From an uncultured Campylobacter sp. (GTDB lineage: Bacteria; Campylobacterota; Campylobacteria; Campylobacterales; Campylobacteraceae), in the NCBI RefSeq assembly GCF_937997405.1, contig NZ_CALKTL010000091.1:1-9044 (forward strand): a stretch of 9,044 bases of DNA, written 5' to 3'. A program made the translations under genes and the position numbers. This document shows positions 1 to 6,337 of the stretch, piece after piece (position 1 is the stretch's first letter; every line of letters begins with the position of its first letter). The notes beneath the pieces were generated by a model. That model saw only the letters and a list, made by a program, of their open reading frames with translations. It ran no database searches and was not told the DNA's origin.

Positions 1-306
1 TAAGTATAGGTCTTCTAATTCATTGAGCTCAAAAGAGTTCTCAATACGTTTACGCAAATCGTCTGTAAGCTTTCCTTGTTCTTCAATAGAAGAGAGAATT
101 GTTTCTTTGCGCTTACAGATATTGTCGTAATCAGCTTGGGATTTGGCAATATGCTCAATGGCTACTTCATCTAAATTCTGAGTGCTATCTTTTCGATAGC
201 GTGCAATGAAGGGGATAGTACAGCCTTCGGTTAATAGTGAAAGTGTGTTTTCAATAGCTTTTTCAGGTAGTTGTGTTTGGGCTTTTATATATTGAATGTT
301 TGTCAT
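1..306 (-). CDS. tex: Tex-like RNA-binding transcription accessory protein, N-terminal part
   Basis: The minus strand reads from an ATG at 306 to the window edge, giving 102 codons with no stop. The N-terminus contains IPFIARYRKD at residues 31-40 followed by LDEV at 45-48, which is the signature of the Tex N-terminal helical region. Residues 50-100 are charged and helical, as expected before the YqgF-like and S1 domains, which lie outside the window. Tex is a cytoplasmic nucleic-acid-binding protein of about 700-780 residues that affects transcription and stress tolerance; its exact role is not settled. A Bacteroidota-type promoter (350-381) faces this gene, and no Shine-Dalgarno sequence is visible before the ATG, which is normal for that phylum. 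The family call is firm; only the first seventh of the protein is seen. Confidence 0.88.
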   Translation of the reverse strand, partial: MTNIQYIKAQTQLPEKAIENTLSLLTEGCTIPFIARYRKDSTQNLDEVAIEHIAKSQADYDNICKRKETILSSIEEQGKLTDDLRKRIENSFELNELEDLYL

Positions 307-349
307 ACTAATGTGTTATCGATTTAACAGTGTTTTTAAATTGAAGGTG

Positions 350-381
350 CAAAGATATTGAAGAATTAGCAGATTAGCAAA
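350..381 (-). promoter_or_regulatory. Bacteroidota-type promoter for tex
   Basis: Reading the minus strand, TTTG (381-378) is followed by 20 bases and then TATCTTTG (357-350). This matches the TTTG-N19-21-TAnnTTTG form of the primary sigma factor in Bacteroidota. It lies 44 bases upstream of the tex ATG. The match in both boxes and in spacing makes it a good call, and it supports the taxonomic assignment of the left end. Confidence 0.65.
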
Positions 382-424
382 TGTCTTTTAATACCACAAT
401 GCCAATAATGCCAATAATACTAAA

Positions 425-735
425 TCAATGACAGTGCGAGGTCGTAGCACGACAGGCAGATAAACAATTAACGAACAAAAGACGGTGCGAGCCACACGGG
501 CAGATAAAAAATGAACGAAGAAAAGACGAAGAAAAGACGAACAAACAACGAACAAAAGACGAACAAACAACGAACAAAAGACGAACAAAAGACGGTGCGA
601 GCCGCACGGGCAGATAAAAAATGAACGAAGAAAAGACGAAGAAAAGACGAAGAAAAGACGAACAAAAGACGAAGAAAAGACAAACAAACAACGAAGAAAA
701 GACGAACAAACAACGAACAAACAACGAACAAAAGA
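425..735. repeat. 11-bp tandem array with interspersed GTGCGAG...GGCAGATAAA hairpin elements
   Basis: About 270 bases from 469 consist of close variants of an 11-bp unit: GACGAAGAAAA, GACGAACAAAA and ACGAACAAACA. Two nearly identical blocks begin with GACGGTGCGAGCC at 481 and 591, exactly 110 bp (ten units) apart, differing at one base over the first 60. Each contains CACGGGCAGATAAAAAATG. A more diverged third copy lies at 431-470. Copies carry small palindromes: GTCGTAGCACGAC at 441-453 and GTGCGAGCCGCAC at 595-607. The minus strand lacks stop codons in all three frames because the unit lacks the needed triplets, giving long Ser/Phe/Leu/Val-rich ORFs that are not genes. No spacers of CRISPR type are present. 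It may be an intergenic recombination, nucleoid or terminator-like element; the function is unknown. Confidence 0.85.
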
Positions 736-851
736 TGAAGAACAGTGGTACAAATCTGGGTTCTTAGAGGTGTATAATGAGTACTTCTGCTATAAAAATA
801 ATTTATTCTTTTAATTAGAAAGTTTTTAATATATTATTCATAATTATTTCG

Positions 852-859
852 TATCTTTG
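852..859 (+). promoter_or_regulatory. Possible Bacteroidota -7 promoter element
   Basis: TATCTTTG at 852-859 matches the TAnnTTTG -7 box, and sits 29 bases before the ATG of a signal-peptide-like mini-ORF at 889. The sequence is AT-rich upstream, but no clear TTTG -33 box is seen at the expected distance, so this is weaker than the tex promoter. It probably once drove a secreted-protein gene. Confidence 0.45.
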
Positions 860-888
860 TCGCAAGTTTCATCTTAGAAAAAACACCT

Positions 889-933
889 ATGAAAAAACTA
901 AGTATGGTAGCTCTTTTGGCAATGGTAGCTTGA
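889..933 (+). pseudogene. Stranded signal-peptide start of a lost secreted or lipoprotein gene
   Basis: ATG at 889 opens a 14-codon frame, MKKLSMVALLAMVA, ended by TGA at 931. It has a lysine-rich N-region and a hydrophobic core, as at the start of Bacteroidota secreted proteins or lipoproteins, and a promoter-like TATCTTTG 29 bases upstream. No lipobox or mature domain follows in any frame before purL, and the next 100 bases are AT-rich non-coding DNA. The simplest reading is that the body of the gene was deleted. A short leader peptide is the alternative. No protein family can be assigned. Confidence 0.4.
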
Positions 934-1001
934 AACAACAGCATACCTTTCTTACTAATGCTACTTAACTTTTTGAAAAATACTACTCAATAACTGAATT
1001 A

Positions 1002-1029
1002 TTAATTGTTAATTGCTAATCGTTAATTG
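1002..1029 (+). repeat. Four tandem 7-bp units just before purL
   Basis: TTAATTG, TTAATTG, CTAATCG and TTAATTG lie head to tail at 1002-1029, ending eight bases before the purL start codon. The stretch is AT-rich and could be part of the leader or a slippage-prone spacer. There is no purine-rich Shine-Dalgarno sequence. No function is claimed. Confidence 0.6.
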
Positions 1030-1036
1030 AATAATA

Positions 1037-2188
1037 ATGCTTCTTTTCTTTAAAAACCCTAAAAAGACTATCTATGTGGTAGCGACTGAAGTTACCCTTA
1101 CTGAGACCGACCTCAACAAACTGAAATGGCTGTTTGGCAATGCCCAGCAACTCCCCTCCCCTACCCTTAGCGGTACTTTCATCGGACCCCGTGTGGCGAT
1201 GATTACTCCTTGGAGTACCAATGCGGTGGAAATCACCCAAAATATGGACATCCACGGGATTACCCGCATCGAAGAGTTCCACGAGGTAACCGACCCCAAT
1301 ACACCTTTTGACCCTATGCTCTTTGAGCGATACAACGGTCTTACCCAAGATAGTTTTACTATCGACATTCAACCGCAAACAACACTCGAAATCGATGATA
1401 TTGAAGCGTATAACCAGCAAGAAGGACTTGCGCTAAGCGGCGAAGAAGTTGCCTATTTGCAAAATCTCTCTCAACAATTGGGGCGCAAACTCACCGACTC
1501 GGAAGTGTTTGGCTTCTCGCAAATCAACTCTGAACACTGTCGCCATAAAATCTTCAACGGCACTTTTGTTATCAATGGTGAGGAAAAACCTTCTACCCTC
1601 TTCAAACTCATTAAAAAAACTTCACAAGAACATCCTAATAGCATTGTTTCGGCTTATAAAGACAATGTGGCTTTCATCAAAGGGGCTACTGTCGACCAGT
1701 TCGCACCCAAAAGTGCCGATAAACCCGATTTCTACGAGGTGAAACCTTTTGAAGCAGTGCTCTCTCTCAAAGCCGAAACCCACAACTTCCCCACTACGGT
1801 AGAGCCTTTCAACGGGGCTGCTACAGGTTCAGGAGGTGAAATACGCGACCGTCTCGCTGGCGGACAAGGTTCTTTGCCTTTGGCAGGGACGGCTGTGTAT
1901 ATGACGGCTTACCCCCGATTGGAAGAAGACCGCCCTTGGGAAAAAGGAATGGCTGAACGCCAATGGTTGTACCAAACACCAATGGATATCCTCATCAAAG
2001 CATCTAACGGGGCAAGCGATTTTGGTAATAAATTCGGGCAACCACTCATTACGGGCTCTCTCTTCACCTTTGAACACGAAGAAGGCGGACGCAAATTAGG
2101 CTTCGATAAGGTAATTATGCAAGCAGGAGGTGTGGGTTATGCCAAAGCCTCACAAGCTATAAAACACACCCCTCAAGAAGGCGACAAA
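1037..2188 (+). CDS. purL: Phosphoribosylformylglycinamidine synthase, N-terminal part (cut by junction)
   Basis: This is the first part (about residues 1-384) of the large single-chain FGAM synthase, which converts FGAR, glutamine and ATP to FGAM in purine synthesis. The start MLLFFKNP and the N-terminal PurS-like region (about 1-150) match the large form used by Bacteroidota and gamma-proteobacteria. NSEHCRHK at 164-171, KAETHNFPT at 245-253 and ATGSGGEIRDR at 262-272 belong to the first AIRS-like ATP-binding catalytic half. The full protein is usually about 1200-1300 residues, so the second AIRS half and the glutaminase domain are absent. At about codon 385 (2189) the frame continues as LarC with no stop, so the reading frame to 3058 is a hybrid. 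The ATG at 1037 is the natural start by homology; there is no Shine-Dalgarno sequence. Translated as is, it could not complete the reaction. Confidence 0.9.
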
Positions 2189-2205
2189 ATCGAGCTTGGC
2201 GGCGG
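2180..2205. other. Junction between Bacteroidota purL and Campylobacter larC sequence
   Basis: Codons up to GGC-GAC-AAA (2180-2188) encode the PurL stretch EGDK. From ATC-GAG-CTT-GGC (2189-2200) the protein reads as LarC (IELGGG). GC content and codon style rise at the same place. PurL and LarC are unrelated families, so the change of family, composition and apparent phylum in one codon span points to an assembly chimera or, much less likely, an illegitimate recombination that happened to keep the frame. Both sequences would plausibly carry an ATC or a GG-rich word here, so short shared sequence may have caused the join. Confidence 0.85.
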
Positions 2206-3058
2206 CGTAGCGATCTGCGATCACGGCGCACTTAGCGTGCCTGCGCCAGCCGTTTGTGAAATTTTAAGAGGAGTGCCTGTAAGTCTCGGGCGCGCAAATT
2301 TTGAGATGACTACGCCAACGGGAGCTGCAATTTTAAAGGCTTGCGCGGATGAGTTTACAGATAGCGCGAGTTTTAGGATAGAAAAGATCGGCTACGGTGC
2401 GGGCGAGCGTGACGCCGCGGGCTTTGCAAACGTGCTTCGCGTGATGATCTGCGAGGCGGATTTAAGCGACGAAAGCGGCGAGCCAAATTTAGGCGCGCAA
2501 GCTGGCTACGGCGAGGTTTGCAAGCAAATTTTAATCTCCACGAACATCGACGATATGGATGCCGAGAGCTTTGCACTTGCCTGCGAAATTTTGCGCGAAA
2601 ACGGCGCGCTGGACGTGTTTAGCAGGTCTATTTTTATGAAAAAGGGGCGCATCGGCTTTGAGCTAAATGCGCTGTGCCGCAAGCAGGACGCGCAAAATTT
2701 AAAGGATCTAATTTTTACGCACACCACCGCGATCGGCGTTCGCGAGATAGAGGTAGCTAAAACCGAGCTAAAGCGCGAATTTGCGCGGGTGCAGACGAAA
2801 TTCGGCGAGATAGGGCTTAAAATTTCGCGCGGCAAAGCTTGCGAAACGGGCACTGGCGCGCAGCAAAATTTGAACGTACAGCAGAATTTGGGCGCGAGGC
2901 AAAATTTCGCCACTTCAAATTCCGTCCGAGAAATTTTAAAAATCAAGCCGGAATTTGACGACTGCAAGGCCGCGGCGCTCGCGCACGGCACGACGATCGA
3001 GCGGGTGCGAAAAGAGGCGCTAGAAACCTATGACGAAACTAGAAAAACTAAAGGCTGA
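2189..3058 (+). CDS. larC: Nickel-pincer cofactor nickel insertase LarC, C-terminal part
   Basis: About 289 codons encode the later part of LarC, which inserts nickel into pyridinium-3,5-bisthiocarboxylic acid mononucleotide in a CTP-dependent reaction. Diagnostic stretches are the run VPAPAVCEILRGVPV, then TPTGAAIL, GYGAGERD, NVLRVMI, TNIDDM (ORF residues 502-507), KKGRIGFELN and TAIGVREIEV. LarC is normally about 400 residues, so roughly the first 100-130 are missing, replaced by PurL. LarC1 and LarC2 regions are in a single frame here; in Lactiplantibacillus plantarum they are joined by programmed frameshift. A tripled 18-bp repeat (2861-2908) adds three QNL/QNF units near the C-terminus. 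It overlaps the larE start by 29 bp, which suggests coupled translation. The native start lies outside this assembly. Confidence 0.88.
   Translation: MELGGGVAICDHGALSVPAPAVCEILRGVPVSLGRANFEMTTPTGAAILKACADEFTDSASFRIEKIGYGAGERDAAGFANVLRVMICEADLSDESGEPNLGAQAGYGEVCKQILISTNIDDMDAESFALACEILRENGALDVFSRSIFMKKGRIGFELNALCRKQDAQNLKDLIFTHTTAIGVREIEVAKTELKREFARVQTKFGEIGLKISRGKACETGTGAQQNLNVQQNLGARQNFATSNSVREILKIKPEFDDCKAAALAHGTTIERVRKEALETYDETRKTKG
2861..2914 (+). repeat. 18-bp tandem repeat, three copies, inside larC
   Basis: CAGCAAAATTTG at 2861, CAGCAGAATTTG at 2879 and AGGCAAAATTTC at 2897 recur at an exact 18-bp spacing. They encode three six-residue units with the core QNL, QNL and QNF. The spacing preserves the frame, so copy-number change would only lengthen a linker. 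This stretch separates the conserved LarC2 core from the C-terminal helix. Confidence 0.75.
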
Positions 3059-3812
3059 TCTGCGCGGGCTGGGCGAGCTAGCGGTCGCATTTAGCGGCGG
3101 CGCGGACAGCTCGTTGCTACTGCGCGCGGCGCACGACGCGCTGGGTGAGCGCGCGATCGGCATAACGATCAGATCGCCCTACATGTCCTCGCGTGAGATC
3201 GCCGAAGCCATAGAATTTGCCCGCGCTTACGGCATCCGCCACGAAATTTTAGAGCTCGGCGTCGCGGAGGGAATCAAAAACAACCCCGAAAACCGCTGCT
3301 ATCTGTGCAAAAAGGCGATTTTTTCGCGCCTGATCGAGCGCGCCCGCGAGCTTGGCTTTAGTCGCGTCGCAGACGGCACGAACCGAGACGATCTGGGCGA
3401 ACACCGCCCGGGACTCAAAGCAAAAGAGGAGCTGGGCGTGCTCTCGCCGCTGATAAATTTAACCAAATCCGAGATCCGCGAGCTATCGCGCGAGTTAAGC
3501 TTACCCACTGCCGAAAAACCGGGCTACGCGTGCTTGCTAACGCGCCTGCCGCACGGGAGCGAGATCAATGAGAGCGAGCTCAATTTGATCGAAGCAGCGG
3601 AAAATCTGCTCATCGTAAGCGGCTACGCAAACGTCCGCGCGCGGTGCGACCGCAAAAATATAAAGCTGCAAATGCCCTTTTCTAGCATGCGGGACTTTCT
3701 AAACGATGCGAAATTTAAAGATATCGTTAGGCAGCTCGTGACGCTTGGCGCGGCGGAGGTGACGCTTGATCTAAAGGGGCTTAGAGAGGATGTTTTGCAT
3801 GAGAGAGGATGA
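3030..3812 (+). CDS. larE: ATP-dependent sulfur transferase LarE
   Basis: LarE (260 aa, usual 250-280) adenylates a carboxylate of pyridinium-3,5-biscarboxylic acid mononucleotide and converts it to a thiocarboxylate for the nickel-pincer cofactor. The PP-loop SGGADSS is at residues 22-28, and DGTNRDD at 115-121 is typical of the family. Cysteines occur as RCYLCKK (Cys90 and Cys93) and in YACLLTR (Cys168). Cys168 aligns by context with the sacrificial Cys176 of the L. plantarum enzyme. The additional CxxC suggests the three-cysteine variant known in some LarE proteins to hold an iron-sulfur cluster that relays sulfide. The ATG at 3030 is preceded by AAGAGG at 3012-3017 and overlaps larC. The gene overlaps larB at its 3' end. 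Cytoplasmic. The family is firm; the cluster type is inferred. Confidence 0.93.
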   Translation: MTKLEKLKADLRGLGELAVAFSGGADSSLLLRAAHDALGERAIGITIRSPYMSSREIAEAIEFARAYGIRHEILELGVAEGIKNNPENRCYLCKKAIFSRLIERARELGFSRVADGTNRDDLGEHRPGLKAKEELGVLSPLINLTKSEIRELSRELSLPTAEKPGYACLLTRLPHGSEINESELNLIEAAENLLIVSGYANVRARCDRKNIKLQMPFSSMRDFLNDAKFKDIVRQLVTLGAAEVTLDLKGLREDVLHERG

Positions 3813-4545
3813 AATTTTAGAACTTTTCGCGGGGGTAAAAAGCGGCCGCGTGAGCGAGCAAGAGGCGCTAAAATACCTAAAAAACTACCCCTACGAGGAC
3901 GTGGACTGCGCCAAGATCGACACTCAGCGCGCTCTGCGAAACGGCGCGGGCGAGGTGATCTACGGCGAGGGTAAAACTGATGATGAAATTTTACGTATCG
4001 CTGGTGCGATCGGCGCGAGAGGGCAAAATATCCTGATCACGCGTACGAACGAGCGGGTTTTTAAGCGGGTGTGCGAGGTGCTGCCGCAGGCGGAGTTTAA
4101 CGCTCGCGGCCGCGTGATCAGCGTCAAATTTAAAGAATCCGCGCTCACGCAAAGCTACATCGCGATAGTATCTGCCGGCACCGCCGACGGCGCGGTAGTG
4201 GAGGAGGCGTACGAGACGGCGAGATTTTTGGGCAACGACGTGCGCAAATTTAGCGACGCGGGCGTGGCGGGGCTGCACAGGCTGATCGCAAATTTAGAGC
4301 AGATACGCGGTGCAAAGGTCGTGATCGCAGTGGCGGGCATGGAGGGCGCGCTAGCTAGCGTGCTAGCAGGCCTCGTGAGAGTGCCGGTGATCGCGGTACC
4401 CACCAGCGTGGGATACGGCGCGAGCTTTGGCGGACTGGCGGCGCTGCTAGCGATGCTAAACAGCTGTGCTAACGGCGTCAGCGTCGTAAATATCGACAAC
4501 GGTTTTGGCGCTGCGTACAACGCGAGCCTGATAAATCATCTATAA
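3799..4545 (+). CDS. larB: Pyridinium-3,5-biscarboxylic acid mononucleotide synthase LarB
   Basis: LarB (248 aa from this start; the usual length is about 246) carboxylates and hydrolyses nicotinic acid adenine dinucleotide, the first step of nickel-pincer nucleotide synthesis. The C-terminal half is a PurE-like fold. It carries VSAGTADGAVVEEA, DAGVAGLHR, GMEGALASVLAGLV, VPTSVGYGASFGGLAALL, then LNSCANG and VNIDNGFGAAY. Cys223 in NSCANG corresponds to the reactive cysteine (Cys221) described for the L. plantarum enzyme. Two ATGs are in frame, at 3790 and 3799. The second is preferred because GAGAGG at 3784-3789 leaves nine bases before it and only none before the first. It overlaps larE by 14 bp, indicating translational coupling. 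No LarA-type enzyme is in the window, so the cofactor's client must be encoded elsewhere. Confidence 0.94.
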   Translation: MREDEILELFAGVKSGRVSEQEALKYLKNYPYEDVDCAKIDTQRALRNGAGEVIYGEGKTDDEILRIAGAIGARGQNILITRTNERVFKRVCEVLPQAEFNARGRVISVKFKESALTQSYIAIVSAGTADGAVVEEAYETARFLGNDVRKFSDAGVAGLHRLIANLEQIRGAKVVIAVAGMEGALASVLAGLVRVPVIAVPTSVGYGASFGGLAALLAMLNSCANGVSVVNIDNGFGAAYNASLINHL

Positions 4546-4546
4546 A

Positions 4547-4564
4547 TTTACGCCAGCGCGTAAA
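4547..4564. terminator. Possible stem-loop after larB
   Basis: TTTACGC (4547-4553) and GCGTAAA (4558-4564) form a perfect 7-bp stem with a CAGC loop, starting one base after the larB stop codon. There is no T-tract on the plus-strand side, so intrinsic termination would be weak. It may instead stabilise the 3' end of the lar transcript. Confidence 0.35.
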
Positions 4565-4968
4565 CGAATAAACGGCCTAAATTTGAGTGCGAGAGCCTAT
4601 CGATCACAGAAGCAAACCGCAACAGCTACCAAGCCATAATAGTGCAGTGGCACAATAGCAAATACGGTAAAGATAAACAAGCGAAGATCGGCGGCGGAGA
4701 GCAAACCTATAAGCTAAATATCCCCGAGCCAAAATCAGACAATGAAGCCTTTAAAAAGGGCGAAGCCAAGCTAAACGAACTACAACGCGGCGGAATAAAC
4801 GGCTCGCTTGCCGCCACTGGTAGAGAGCTAAGAGCCGGCGGAAAACTAAAAATAACCGGCGTAACCGGACTTGAAAATGTAAAATTTAGTATTAAAAGCG
4901 TATCGCATAATCTAAACACTACAAGCTATATGATTGATCTGGGGTTTGAGGGGCAGAATTATATCTGA
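4564..4968 (+). pseudogene. 3' remnant of phage late-control protein D (gpD-like tail protein)
   Basis: The frame is open from after the TAA at 4561-4563 to TGA at 4966-4968, about 134 codons. A recognisable phage-like segment begins near 4582 with FECESLSITEANRNSYQAI. It continues through IVQWHNSKYGK to KLNELQRGGINGSLAATGRE, LRAGGKLKITGV and the end at GLEGQNYI-like residues (ending FEGQNYI). This pattern is that of the C-terminal part of P2-type late control D proteins, which belong to the tail hub/spike region and are usually 320-390 residues. About two thirds is absent. A GTG at 4642 could start a 108-codon product but would cut the conserved segment, so it is not the native start. The gene converges on, and overlaps by 10 bp, the GNAT gene. 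It marks an eroded prophage end. Confidence 0.7.
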
Positions 4969-5444
4969 TTATAAAAATACTCTTTTTTGTCTTTTCGGTA
5001 ATACCCGTCTATAATGTCTGTAAGTTCAAATCCAAAGTAATCAAATACTTTTTTAAATTCTATTAATTTTTCTTCGGACACTGTCAGGAAAGGCTTTTCT
5101 GTTTCTAATTCTATAAAGCTTTGCTTAAAAAGTTTTATGCCATAACCTTTGTTCTTATAGGGGGGCATAACCGATAGGTGGCATAATTTTTTTTCGTTGT
5201 ATTTTAATATGGCGAGGCCCTTTAAATTATTATTGTCATGAGAGATTATAATTTTTTTCCTTCCGTCTTTTAATGACGGTATCACATTCATAAAATACCA
5301 AATATCAAAGCTTGGATAGTATTTTTTTGTATCTTTAATATAATTGTATAGCGTATATTCGTTTTGTATATCTGCTTTTACGCATTGAACATATTTCAAT
5401 GTCAGATCAATGGCGCCGTCAAAAACTAACATAAAAATATCCAT
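4959..5444 (-). CDS. GNAT-family N-acetyltransferase, last gene of the accessory operon
   Basis: A 161-residue GNAT, probably cytoplasmic, using acetyl-CoA; the substrate is unknown. The acetyl-CoA loop (motif A) is PPYKNKGYGIKLF at about 94-106, with the K-x-x-G-x-G form. YYPSFDIWY at 42-50 and NVIPSLKDGRKKIII at 53-67 form the N-terminal part, and YFGFELTD at 136-143 with YYRKDKKEYFYN at 148-159 the C-terminal part. The whole layout recalls a recurrent class of GNATs found near ASCH-domain genes, from memory and not verified. Its start overlaps the preceding gene by 19 bp. ATG codons at 5444 and 5432 are both possible, with no clear Shine-Dalgarno sequence, so translation is probably coupled. 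The stop overlaps the phage D remnant on the other strand. Confidence 0.8.
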   Translation of the reverse strand: MDIFMLVFDGAIDLTLKYVQCVKADIQNEYTLYNYIKDTKKYYPSFDIWYFMNVIPSLKDGRKKIIISHDNNNLKGLAILKYNEKKLCHLSVMPPYKNKGYGIKLFKQSFIELETEKPFLTVSEEKLIEFKKVFDYFGFELTDIIDGYYRKDKKEYFYNQI

Positions 5445-6334
5445 TTTAACAAGTCATAAATAGCATTAGATATTATAGCCACGACCACTACAATCAATAA
5501 GAATTTATATCGATATAAATTTGAATTTTTATGATGAAGGCTTTTTAAGAAAAGTTGATAATTCTCTATCGTGCTATCGTCCGATGTTTTATCTTTAAAT
5601 TGATAGACCGTCATCCTTCGATTTGCGTAGCTTCCTATATATTGATTCCATAAATTATCTTCTAAAACTCTAAAGCTTTTTATTGGCCTACTTTTTTCGA
5701 TCAACTCGGTTATAGAATCCAATATAATAAAAGTATTAATTTCTTTAAATTTTATCTTTTTATTTATTTGTTTTATAAATTGCCTATCTAAATTTATTGA
5801 GATACCAATCGTTTTTATCGTTTTTATAAACGGATTGGCCATTGTATCCGAAAGAACGGTATCCGTTATCTTATCTCTGATATTTCTAATCCTAAATCTA
5901 AAATAGCTATTTTTCTGTTTTTCTTCTACGCTCATTGTTATACTAGAATCGCCATTTATAGTGGTATTACAAAGCTTTATACCTCCGAGCTTGTATTCCC
6001 TTAATCTAAAGTCTAATTTGTTTTTATCTAGATGGGTCTCCTCGTTAAATATCATATTCAAGGTCTTACCGTCACAGAGCCTATCTTTTACATCCGCGAA
6101 TTCTTCCTTAAGTATATCGAATGGAAATACAATTTCTATATTGAAATTTCTGTCAAAATTGTTATACTCTTTTCTAGAAATCAATATTCCTATTTCTATA
6201 TACGAATGTTCATTGTCGTTTGGCAAAAAAATATTTAAATGCAGTATAGCATCTATCTTGTCGGCGACGTCTGAATCCACATTTATAAATATAGATTGTG
6301 TGTACTGCGAATTTGGATTTATTTTCATCTTCAT
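5426..6334 (-). CDS. Unrecognised protein with C-terminal membrane anchor
   Basis: This 302-residue protein matches no family I recognise. Residues 1-270 are soluble in character, with alternating hydrophobic and polar residues suggesting beta structure (for example HSYIEIGILIS at 43-53 and NFNIEIVFPFDIL at 63-75), and many lysines and isoleucines. Residues 277-298 form one hydrophobic helix, starting KFLLIVVVVAII, followed by only a few residues ending in Cys302. This gives a tail-anchored topology with the bulk in the cytoplasm. There is no signal peptide. The gene begins three bases after the ASCH gene stop and overlaps the next GNAT gene, so it belongs to the operon. ATGs at 6334 and 6328 are equivalent; neither has a strong Shine-Dalgarno sequence. 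The DNA is very AT-rich. It could be a membrane effector or sensor, but that is inference. Confidence 0.75.
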   Translation of the reverse strand: MKMKINPNSQYTQSIFINVDSDVADKIDAILHLNIFLPNDNEHSYIEIGILISRKEYNNFDRNFNIEIVFPFDILKEEFADVKDRLCDGKTLNMIFNEETHLDKNKLDFRLREYKLGGIKLCNTTINGDSSITMSVEEKQKNSYFRFRIRNIRDKITDTVLSDTMANPFIKTIKTIGISINLDRQFIKQINKKIKFKEINTFIILDSITELIEKSRPIKSFRVLEDNLWNQYIGSYANRRMTVYQFKDKTSDDSTIENYQLFLKSLHHKNSNLYRYKFLLIVVVVAIISNAIYDLLKWIFLC

Positions 6335-6337
6335 TTT

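Noticed and set aside
425..735. CRISPR array
   Set aside because: The repeats are about 11 bp, contiguous and degenerate, with no unique spacers and no cas genes nearby.
388..753. Three overlapping minus-strand ORFs rich in Ser, Phe, Leu and Val
   Set aside because: They are translations of the 11-bp repeat, which lacks stop triplets in all minus frames; the same repetitive peptide appears in each frame, and there is no start context or domain.
777..818. Short plus-strand ORF of 13 codons after the repeat array
   Set aside because: There is no coding character and no supporting signal; expected by chance in AT-rich DNA.
1016..1420. Minus-strand ORF opposite purL
   Set aside because: It lies opposite a strongly conserved coding region and has no recognisable family.
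2506..2991. Minus-strand ORF opposite larC
   Set aside because: Antisense to conserved LarC residues; its cysteine- and serine-rich product reflects the reverse of AAATTT/GCGCG codons.
1037..3058. A genuine new PurL-LarC fusion enzyme
   Set aside because: Both parts are truncated within conserved domains, and the composition and apparent phylum change at the join, so a chimera is the better explanation.
4155..4520. Minus-strand ORF opposite larB
   Set aside because: It is the antisense of the conserved C-terminal half of LarB, with no domain of its own.
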